Below, piece by piece: positions 1-6,186 of a stretch of 11,637 bases of DNA. The DNA comes from Candidatus Rokuibacteriota bacterium (GTDB taxonomy: Bacteria > Methylomirabilota > Methylomirabilia > Rokubacteriales > CSP1-6): positions 1 through 11,637 of the forward strand of contig JACORX010000097.1 of NCBI GenBank assembly GCA_016179165.1, written 5' to 3'. Position 1 is the stretch's first letter, and the number at the start of each line of letters is the position of its first letter. The position numbers and the translations under genes were made by a program. The notes beneath the pieces were generated by a model, which saw only the letters and a list, made by a program, of their open reading frames with translations, did no database searches and had not been told where the DNA came from.

Positions 1-247
1 CTTCGATGGCCATCATGACCTGGTCGCGCACGGCCGTGATCAGGTCGGACTGGGTGCTGGGGTCGAAGCCGCCCGTGTCCACTACAGTCGCCTGCCAGCG
101 CTCGAAGACCGTGGTGCCGTAGAGCCGGTCGCGGGTCACGCCGGGCACGTCGTGGACGAGGGAGCGGCGGCGGCCGACCAAGCGGTTAAAGAGCGTGGAC
201 TTGCCCACGTTGGGCCGGCCGACGAGAGCGATGACGGGACGGATCAC
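1..247 (-). CDS. der: Ribosome assembly GTPase Der (EngA), N-terminal fragment
   Basis: This is the first 82 codons of Der, a double-GTPase protein that binds the 50S subunit and is needed for its maturation; the rest lies beyond the left edge. The first G domain is clear: P-loop GRPNVGKST at residues 10-18, the G2 element PGVTRD at 35-40 and the G3 element DTGG at 57-60. The family normally has two such domains followed by a KH-like domain, none of which can be judged here. I chose the GTG at 247 because the next in-frame codons upstream run into a stop (the TGA that also ends the upstream gene), and the P-loop lies only nine residues in. There is no convincing Shine-Dalgarno sequence, so translation may be coupled to the upstream DUF512 gene, whose stop is 15 bases away. 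Identity is secure. Confidence 0.95.
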   Translation of the reverse strand, partial: MIRPVIALVGRPNVGKSTLFNRLVGRRRSLVHDVPGVTRDRLYGTTVFERWQATVVDTGGFDPSTQSDLITAVRDQVMMAIE

Positions 248-262
248 GACGCGGCCGGCCGC

Positions 263-1588
263 TCAGCGGCCGAGGAGGGCGGCGGCGAGCGCGCTTGGTG
301 TGGTCTCGACGGGCCGGACGGGCACACCCAGCTTTGCCGTGAGATCGGCGGGTGAGAGGTCGTCGAGGAAGACCCCTGCCCCGTCGCGAATAGCCACCGC
401 GGGAACGAGGACCGCGTCCCCGAGCGGCAGCCCGGCGAGCTGCGCCGCGATGTCCTGACCGGTCAGGAGCCCGGCGACGCCGATGCCGTGGCCGAACCAG
501 TCGTTGACGACCGGCGCCAGCTCGACGTGCAGGCCCCGAACGCTGATGCGATCCAGGAGTCGCCGCATGCTCGGCGCGAACATTGAACCAGTGACGACGG
601 TTACCCCGCGCTCTCGACCCACACGCCCGGGAAGCCGGCGCGCCGCGCCCGCGAAGCCATCGCTGAAGCGCCGAACGAGGCCGATTCCGTCCTCGATCAC
701 CGGGAAGCCTTCGTACGCGGCAGACGCGGGCATCGGCCGTCCCGCCTCCAGGTACACTTCGTCCGACGCCCAGACGAACCGCGTGCCCAGCGTGTCCAGA
801 AACTCCCGCTGCCATACTTCGATAGTCCGCGCCAACTCGCCCGCTTCGGCGGGCGTCAATGTCCGGAGCTCCGGCAGTCTCTCGCGGTGCCTCGTCAACC
901 CTACGGGGACCACGGCGGCGGTGGCGACGTGTGGGTGGAGGCGGGCCAGCTCGCGCACCGAGCGCTCGAGTTCGGCGCCGTCGTTCCAGTCGGGCACGAG
1001 GACGATCTGCGAGTGCATCACGATGCCCGCCTTGGCCAGGCGCTCCATGACGGGTAAGATCTCGCGGCGAACGCGCGGCCGGCCGAGGAGGCGGTGGCGG
1101 AGGTCGGGATCGGTCGCGTGGACGGAGACGTAGAGCGGCGAGAGGCGCTGCTCCTCGATGCGCCGAAGCTCGTCCTCGTCCAGATCGGTCAGGGTGATGT
1201 AGTTGCCGTGGAGGAACGAGAGCCGGAAGTCGTCGTCCTTGACGTAGAGGCTCTTCCGCATGCCGCGCGGCAGCTGGTGGATGAAGCAGAACACGCACTT
1301 GTTGCTGCACGTATCGATCTCGCCCGGGCGGGGCGCCTCGAGATCGAGGCCGATGTCGGGTCCCGTCCGACGCAGGACGGCGGTTCGCGTTCGCCCCTCC
1401 CGCTCGACCGACAGCCTCAGCTCGGCCAGGCCGGTATGAAAGTGGAAGTCGACGACGTCCCTGAGCCGCTCCCCGTTGATCGCCACGATGCGGTCGCCTA
1501 CGCTGAGCCCTGCCCGCGCGGCAGGCGTCCGCTGCCGCACGGCCGCCACGACCACGCCGCCCCGGCCGGGCTCAGCGCAGCCGGTCAT
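263..1588 (-). CDS. DUF512 family PDZ / radical SAM protein
   Basis: This 441-residue protein belongs to the DUF512 family of putative radical SAM enzymes, whose reaction is not established. Residues 10-60 form a PDZ-like domain (GLSVGDRIVAINGE). A radical SAM cluster motif CxxxCxxC follows at C94, C98 and C101. The family signature KDDDFRLSFLHGN lies at 117-129. A middle segment reads QIVLVPDWNDG, and the C-terminal DUF512 part ends with a GVFLDDL segment. The length is normal for the family. The protein is presumably cytosolic and binds a 4Fe-4S cluster and S-adenosylmethionine; a substrate cannot be inferred. The ATG at 1588 lies 6 bases after the pgsA stop and 15 bases separate its own stop from der; adjacency to der is recurrent in other bacteria and hints at a role tied to ribosomes or GTPases, which is inference. 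A short direct repeat covers its start region. Confidence 0.93.
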   Translation of the reverse strand: MTGCAEPGRGGVVVAAVRQRTPAARAGLSVGDRIVAINGERLRDVVDFHFHTGLAELRLSVEREGRTRTAVLRRTGPDIGLDLEAPRPGEIDTCSNKCVFCFIHQLPRGMRKSLYVKDDDFRLSFLHGNYITLTDLDEDELRRIEEQRLSPLYVSVHATDPDLRHRLLGRPRVRREILPVMERLAKAGIVMHSQIVLVPDWNDGAELERSVRELARLHPHVATAAVVPVGLTRHRERLPELRTLTPAEAGELARTIEVWQREFLDTLGTRFVWASDEVYLEAGRPMPASAAYEGFPVIEDGIGLVRRFSDGFAGAARRLPGRVGRERGVTVVTGSMFAPSMRRLLDRISVRGLHVELAPVVNDWFGHGIGVAGLLTGQDIAAQLAGLPLGDAVLVPAVAIRDGAGVFLDDLSPADLTAKLGVPVRPVETTPSALAAALLGR

Positions 1589-1612
1589 GCCTGCTCAGCG
1601 CAGCTGGTCATG
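1571..1612. repeat. 19-bp direct repeat across the pgsA/DUF512 boundary
   Basis: Two 19-base copies lie at 1571-1589 and 1594-1612, offset by 23 bases, with one mismatch (C at 1582, T at 1605). On the minus strand the first copy met encodes the last codons of pgsA (Asp-Gln-Leu-Arg-stop) and the second supplies the start codon and first codons of the DUF512 gene. Each copy carries an ATG. The arrangement looks like a local tandem duplication that placed a fresh start codon behind the pgsA stop. Confidence 0.85.
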
Positions 1613-2179
1613 TCGGATGCGCGGCGACCCCGCCACCAGGGGATCGTCCGCCGGCGGGTTCAGCTGCTTGAGCCCCTGCACAAGGTACTGGAGTCCCGAG
1701 GCGACGGTGAAGAACGCGGCTACCCAGGCCACCCCCTTCGGCAGAGATATTAGCATCTTGAAATAGAACGCGAGCATTGCGGAGAGGACCGTCGCCATCT
1801 GGAAGAGGGTCGAGGCCTTTCCGAGCCAGCTGGGTGTCGGATGCACGGTGCCCCCGGCGACGTGGATGACGAGGACGCCGACGCTCAGCATGAGGTCACG
1901 GCTGACCACCACGGCTGCGATCCAGAACGGGATGACCTTGAGGTATGTCAGGGTGATGAAGGCGGACGTGAGGAGGAGCTTGTCCGCCACCGGATCGAGG
2001 AAGGCGCCAAGCCGCGTCTGCCGTCCCCGCGTCCGCGCGATGTAGCCGTCGAGCAGGTCAGTTAGGCTCGCCGCGCAGAAGACGAGGACGGCCCATCCTG
2101 CCCGCCGGTATACGAGCAAGGTCACGAAGACCGGGATGAGCAGGATGCGGAGCGTCGTCAGCCAGTTTGCGAGTCCCAT
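1595..2179 (-). CDS. pgsA: CDP-alcohol phosphatidyltransferase, PgsA-like
   Basis: This 194-residue membrane enzyme most likely makes phosphatidylglycerol phosphate from CDP-diacylglycerol and glycerol 3-phosphate, the committed step to phosphatidylglycerol. The full CDP-alcohol phosphatidyltransferase signature is present: D41, D44-G45, A48-R49, G58, D62 and D66, with the usual spacing, the acidic residues binding metal. The N-terminal NWLTTLRI segment and a later LGKASTLFQ segment (119-127) are typical of PgsA. Hydrophobic stretches lie near 8-26, 66-80, 84-106, 125-145 and 149-163, as expected for a multi-pass inner-membrane protein. The length fits the family. The ATG at 2179 starts the usual N-terminal motif but lacks a clear Shine-Dalgarno sequence. 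It follows hflX after 88 bases, the second largest gap in the window, in which I see no strong terminator or promoter. Another CDP-alcohol transferase specificity (e.g. phosphatidylserine synthase) is possible but less likely. Confidence 0.9.
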   Translation of the reverse strand: MGLANWLTTLRILLIPVFVTLLVYRRAGWAVLVFCAASLTDLLDGYIARTRGRQTRLGAFLDPVADKLLLTSAFITLTYLKVIPFWIAAVVVSRDLMLSVGVLVIHVAGGTVHPTPSWLGKASTLFQMATVLSAMLAFYFKMLISLPKGVAWVAAFFTVASGLQYLVQGLKQLNPPADDPLVAGSPRIRHDQLR

Positions 2180-2267
2180 GAGATCATCCGCTGCGGACGA
2201 GACACAAGTTTACCATTCCGGGCGACCCCGCCGGCGCGAAACTACTCCCCCTCAGCTCCTCTGGTGG

Positions 2268-3530
2268 CTAGCTGGTCACCCGGTAGGCCTCGACCCCCGG
2301 CAGCAGCCGGGGCGGCAGCTCGACGTCGAGGTGGATCCCGTCTGCGCCGTCCGAGCGCCCCAGGACGCGGCCACGCTCATAGCAGCGCGCGAGCGCCGTA
2401 CCGTCCCGGTACGGAATGATCAGGGTGACGCGCTCCACCCCCGGGCGCAGCGCGCTCTCGATGCGGTCGAGCAGCGCCTCCACTCCTAGGCCGGTCCGGG
2501 CCGAGAGCGCTACGCCCTCGAACCGGTCCACGAGCGCACTGACCGCCCCGTCCCCATCCAGACGATCCACCTTGTTGAGCGCCACGACGGTCGGGCGGGG
2601 GCCGAGCTCGAGCTCGGACAGGAGCGAGTCCACCGCCAGCATCTGCTCGTCGAGGCCCGGATGGCTGGCGTCCACCACGTGGACGAGGACGTCCGCCTCC
2701 CCCAGCTCTTCGAGGGTCGCCTTGAATGCCGCCACGAGCTGGTGGGGAAGCTTGCGAATGAAGCCGACGGTGTCCGTCAGGATGAACGGAGCGTGAGCGT
2801 TCCGGGAGCAGAGCCGCGCCGCCGGGTCGAGGGTCACGAAGAGCTGGTCCGCGGCCGCGTGCTCCGCGCCCGTGAGTCGGTTGAGGAGCGTGGTCTTGCC
2901 CGCGTTGGTGTAGCCGACAAGGGCCACCACGGGCACGCCGGCGGCCTTCCGCCGGTGGCGCAGCAGCTTGCGGTGCACGCGCACGCGCCCCAGCTCCCCG
3001 CGGATCTTCTCGATCCGGTGGCGGATCATGCGGCGGTCGGACTCGTGCTGGGTCTCGCCGGGGCCCCGGGTGCCGATGCCGCCCCCGATCCTCTCCAGGT
3101 GCTTCCACTGCCCCACGAGGCGAGGCAGAAGATAGGACAGCTGGGCGAGCTCGACCTGGAGCTTGCCCTCCATAGTCCGTGCCCGCTGGGCGAAGATATC
3201 GAGGATGAGCGCGGTGCGATCGATGACCTTGAGCCCGAGCGAGCCGCCGAGGTTGCGCTCCTGCACGGGTGAGAGCGCGTCGTCGGAGATCATGAGGTTG
3301 GCGCCCTCGCGCTCCGAGAAGGCCCGAAACTCGTCCACCTTGCCCTTGCCGAAATAGAGATTGGGCGTGGGCGCGAGCCGCTCCTGGGTGACGCGGCCCA
3401 CGACGAGAGCCCCGGCCGACTCGGCGAGGCGGCCCAGCTCGTCCAGGGATTCTTCGACTTCGTACCGGCGCTGCCTCGGCAGCCGCAAGGCCGCCAGGAG
3501 CGCCCGTTCCCTCTTCCTCACGCGATCCAT
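2268..3530 (-). CDS. hflX: Ribosome-associated GTPase HflX
   Basis: HflX binds the 50S subunit and splits stalled ribosomes, for example after heat stress. The 420-residue protein has the HflX N-terminal domain (PNLYFGKGKVDEF near 56-68, ALSPVQERNL at 85-94, RTALILDIFAQRA at 105-117), a glycine-rich linker GGGIGTRGPGE at 149-159, then the G domain: G1 GYTNAGKT at 206-213, G3 DTVGF at 253-257, G4 NKVD at 319-322 and G5 SAR at 343-345. A short C-terminal domain follows. The start is uncertain. The ATG at 3530 has a GGGAGG box almost touching it. The GTG at 3521 overlaps the miaA stop as GTGA, with the same box 10 bases upstream, and would give 417 residues. In E. coli hfq sits between miaA and hflX; here there is no room for it. 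The frame stays open upstream to about 5054, but that extension lies over miaA and mutL and is not coding. Confidence 0.96.
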   Translation of the reverse strand: MDRVRKRERALLAALRLPRQRRYEVEESLDELGRLAESAGALVVGRVTQERLAPTPNLYFGKGKVDEFRAFSEREGANLMISDDALSPVQERNLGGSLGLKVIDRTALILDIFAQRARTMEGKLQVELAQLSYLLPRLVGQWKHLERIGGGIGTRGPGETQHESDRRMIRHRIEKIRGELGRVRVHRKLLRHRRKAAGVPVVALVGYTNAGKTTLLNRLTGAEHAAADQLFVTLDPAARLCSRNAHAPFILTDTVGFIRKLPHQLVAAFKATLEELGEADVLVHVVDASHPGLDEQMLAVDSLLSELELGPRPTVVALNKVDRLDGDGAVSALVDRFEGVALSARTGLGVEALLDRIESALRPGVERVTLIIPYRDGTALARCYERGRVLGRSDGADGIHLDVELPPRLLPGVEAYRVTS

Positions 3531-4453
3531 CCCTCCCGCAAGATGTGCTTGTGGATGCACTCGGCGGCGCCCTCGACGCCGCCCACCTCGTCCACGTCCA
3601 GCCATTGTATCGCCGGCTCCCGCGCGAACCATGTCATCTGGCGTTTCGCGTAGCGCTGGGTGTCGCGGACCATGAGCCTGAGCGCCTCGGCCGGAGACAG
3701 GCGGCCCCTCGCGACCTCGGCCCACTGGCGGTAGCCTATGCCCGCCATGCCGGGCGCGGTCTCGTCGTGGCCGGAAGCCAGGAGGCGCCGCACCTCTTCC
3801 ATCATCCCACCCGCCAGCATGCCTCGGGCGCGTTCCTCGAGACGCCGGTTGAGGGCGACGCGTTCCTGGCGGAGCCCGAACATCAAGACGTGCCAGGGCG
3901 TGGTCGCCCGCGCCCAGCCTCCGACCGAGGTAGCCCCGCGATCGTGCTTCTCGATCGCCCGGATGACCCGGACCTTGTCGTTGGGGTGGAGCCGAGCCGC
4001 GCGCTCGGGATCGAGGGCTCTGAGGCGTTCGTAGAGGGCCGCAGGCCCCTGCGTCCTTGCGATCTCCCCCATCTGAGCCCGCGCTGCCGGGTCGGCGGCC
4101 GGCGCCGGATCGAGTCCGCGCAGGAGCGCCCGTACGTAGAGGCCGGTGCCCCCCACGACGACCGGGAGTCGGCTGGCCGCGCGAATCGCCTCGATCGCCT
4201 GCGCCGCATCCAGCCGGAAGCGGGCCGCGTGGTAGCGCTCGCCGGGCTCGATCAGATCGAGGAGATGATGTCTCACGGCCTGGCGCTCCTCGGAGGTCGG
4301 CTTGCCTGTCGCGGCGTCCATGCCACGGTAGACTTGACGCGAGTCGGCGCTTACGACCGCCATCGGGACGCTCTGGGCGAGGCGCGCGGCGACAGCGGTC
4401 TTCCCCACCCCGGTGGGGCCGACGATCACGAGGAGCGGCGGGGCGCCTACCAT
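3518..4453 (-). CDS. miaA: tRNA dimethylallyltransferase MiaA
   Basis: MiaA transfers a dimethylallyl group to N6 of adenosine 37 in tRNAs that read UNN codons, stabilising codon-anticodon pairing. The 311-residue protein has the P-loop GPTGVGKT at 12-19, the DSRQVYRGMD segment at 37-46 with the catalytic aspartate, the LDLIEP element at 65-70, GGTGLYVRALL at 101-111, and near the C terminus GIGYRQW and KRQMTWFA, all family landmarks. The length is normal. The ATG at 4453 overlaps the mutL stop by 7 bases, so translation is probably coupled to mutL; an AGGCGG-like box lies just upstream. Its end overlaps the hflX start. The mutL-miaA-hflX order matches the gammaproteobacterial arrangement except that hfq is absent. 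Identification is secure. Confidence 0.97.
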   Translation of the reverse strand: MVGAPPLLVIVGPTGVGKTAVAARLAQSVPMAVVSADSRQVYRGMDAATGKPTSEERQAVRHHLLDLIEPGERYHAARFRLDAAQAIEAIRAASRLPVVVGGTGLYVRALLRGLDPAPAADPAARAQMGEIARTQGPAALYERLRALDPERAARLHPNDKVRVIRAIEKHDRGATSVGGWARATTPWHVLMFGLRQERVALNRRLEERARGMLAGGMMEEVRRLLASGHDETAPGMAGIGYRQWAEVARGRLSPAEALRLMVRDTQRYAKRQMTWFAREPAIQWLDVDEVGGVEGAAECIHKHILREGWIA

Positions 4454-6186
4454 GTCCGCCTGAGCTCCCGCTTGATCTCCTTGAGAGACAGCCGCGAGAC
4501 GATGGGCCGCCCGTGCGGACAGAAGTACGGGGTCTCAGTGGCCGAGAGGTCCGCGAGCAGGCGCACCATCTCCTCGCGCTGCAAGGGGGCGTGCGCCTTG
4601 ATTGCGGCGCGGCAGGCGACGAAGGCCAGCGCCCGTTCCACGAGGGGTGCCCGCTGTGCCCCGGCAGGCGAGCCCACTTCGTCGAGCAGTCCTTCGATGA
4701 GTCGCTGGGGCTCCTCGGCTTTGAGGAGCGCGGGCACGGCGCGCAGGAGCGCGCTCTGGCCGCCGAAGCCTTCGAGGTCGAAGCCCAGGACCTCGAGGTC
4801 ACCCGACCACTCATCGAGGAGCGCAGCCTTGCCGGCTCCGAGCTCGAGGGTCTGAGGGAAGAGCAGGACCTGCGAGGCCAAGGGGCCGGAGGCGAGGTTC
4901 CGCCGAAGCTCTTCGAAGAGCACGCGCTCGTGGGCGACGTGCTGGTCGATGAAGAAGACCTCCTCGTCGCTGGCCGCGACCACGAATGTCTCCTGCAGCT
5001 GCCCCACCACGACGCCGAAGCGCCCCGTGCCGTACGGCACCGCGGTCTCTTCAAACAGCGCGCCCTGGCTGTTTGATTCCGTGGTCCCAGACACAGCCTC
5101 CTGATTCAGCGGGCTGGACAGCGGAACGGCCGACTGCGGACTGGGGGAGTACGGGGGCCATGTCTGGGCCCCCGTTGCTGAATGGCGCTGGACGACGCGC
5201 TGCGAGCGGAGAGCGTCCTGGACGGCCCGGAACACCGCCTCCTGCACCAGCCGCGGCGAGCGGAAGCGAACCCAGGCCTTGGTCGGGTGGACGTTGACGT
5301 CGACTTCAGGCAGGGGCAGATCGATCAGGAGCGCCGCCACCGGGAATTGGTGGCGAGGAAGCATGGGCCGGTAGGCTTCGATCAGGCCCTGGGCCATCGC
5401 CGTATCCTTGACCGGACGGCCGTTGACGATCAGGGTGATCTCGTCGCGGTTGCCGCGCGCCCGCTGTGGCGGCGCCGCGAGCCCGGTGACGCGCACGCTC
5501 CCCTGCGTGTGGTCCACGTCGAGCATCGCTTCCGCCGTCTCGAATCCCAGGAGGGCGCCGACGCGGTCCCGCAGCGTTGCCGCCGCCGGCGCCGTCAACA
5601 CCGCCTTGCCGTGGTGGAGGGCGCGGAGCTGAAGGTTCGGCCGCGAAAGCGCGATGCCCTGCAGGAGCCGAAGGATGAAGGCCAGCTCGGCCGGCGCGCT
5701 CCTGAGGAACTTGAGACGCGCGGGTGTGTTGAAGAAGAGATCCTGGACCTCGACTGACGTGCCGGACCCAGCCTGGACTTCAAGACGGTCTGCCACCGTT
5801 CCTCCCGCCCCGCGCACGAGAGTGCCCACGACCCCGCCACGGAGGCACGAGAGGATCTCGAAGCGGCTGACGGCGCAGATGGCCGGCAGGGCCTCGCCGC
5901 GAAAGCCCAGGGTCGCGATGGCGGCCAGGTCGCCCTCGTCGGTGATCTTCGACGTCGCGTGGCGCCGGAGCGCCATATCAACGTCGGCGCGGGTCATGCC
6001 GAAACCGTCGTCAGTGACGCGGATGAGCTGCCTTCCTGCGTCTTTCAGCTCTACCGTGATGACGTGCCCACCGGCGTCGATCGCGTTTTCAACGAGCTCC
6101 TTGACCACCGACGCAGGCCGCTCCACCACCTCCCCCGCGGCGATCTTGTTGATGAGGTGATCGGGCAGCAGGCGGATTGGGTTCAC
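4447..6186 (-). CDS. mutL: DNA mismatch repair endonuclease MutL
   Basis: MutL links MutS mismatch recognition to strand removal. The 579-residue protein has a GHKL ATPase domain: ENAIDAG at 33-39, DDGFGM at 59-64 and TLGFRGEAL at 92-100, followed by the transducer domain with NVHPTK at 298-303. A proline- and serine-rich linker spans about 331-385. The C-terminal domain carries the metal-dependent endonuclease elements: DQHVAHERVLFE at 414-425, ACR at 524-526 and CPHGRP at 556-561. This points to a nicking MutL as used in bacteria without MutH. The first element reads DQHV where the textbook form is DQHA. I chose the GTG at 6186 because it forms a GTGA overlap with the mutS stop and begins the typical NPIRLLPDHLINKIAAGEVVERP-like N terminus; an AAGG box lies 7 bases upstream of the cluster. 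An ATG nine codons earlier (6213) is possible but less likely. Confidence 0.97.
   Translation of the reverse strand: MNPIRLLPDHLINKIAAGEVVERPASVVKELVENAIDAGGHVITVELKDAGRQLIRVTDDGFGMTRADVDMALRRHATSKITDEGDLAAIATLGFRGEALPAICAVSRFEILSCLRGGVVGTLVRGAGGTVADRLEVQAGSGTSVEVQDLFFNTPARLKFLRSAPAELAFILRLLQGIALSRPNLQLRALHHGKAVLTAPAAATLRDRVGALLGFETAEAMLDVDHTQGSVRVTGLAAPPQRARGNRDEITLIVNGRPVKDTAMAQGLIEAYRPMLPRHQFPVAALLIDLPLPEVDVNVHPTKAWVRFRSPRLVQEAVFRAVQDALRSQRVVQRHSATGAQTWPPYSPSPQSAVPLSSPLNQEAVSGTTESNSQGALFEETAVPYGTGRFGVVVGQLQETFVVAASDEEVFFIDQHVAHERVLFEELRRNLASGPLASQVLLFPQTLELGAGKAALLDEWSGDLEVLGFDLEGFGGQSALLRAVPALLKAEEPQRLIEGLLDEVGSPAGAQRAPLVERALAFVACRAAIKAHAPLQREEMVRLLADLSATETPYFCPHGRPIVSRLSLKEIKRELRRTW

Noticed and set aside
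186..1310. A 374-codon minus-strand frame inside the DUF512 and der region
   Set aside because: Alternate frame of the DUF512 gene; Arg/Pro-rich, no domains, and it overlaps a gene with clear motifs.
2215..2245. GC-rich inverted repeat after hflX as a terminator
   Set aside because: Only about four paired bases and no U-run in the direction of transcription.
3545..4855. A 436-codon plus-strand open frame across miaA and mutL
   Set aside because: It spans the junction of two secure minus-strand genes and lacks any family features.
2268..5054. A 928-codon minus-strand open frame
   Set aside because: Only the part from 3530 downward is HflX. The upstream part overlaps miaA and mutL in another frame, is rich in Arg/Ser/Pro and shows no domain: a high-GC shadow, not a fusion.
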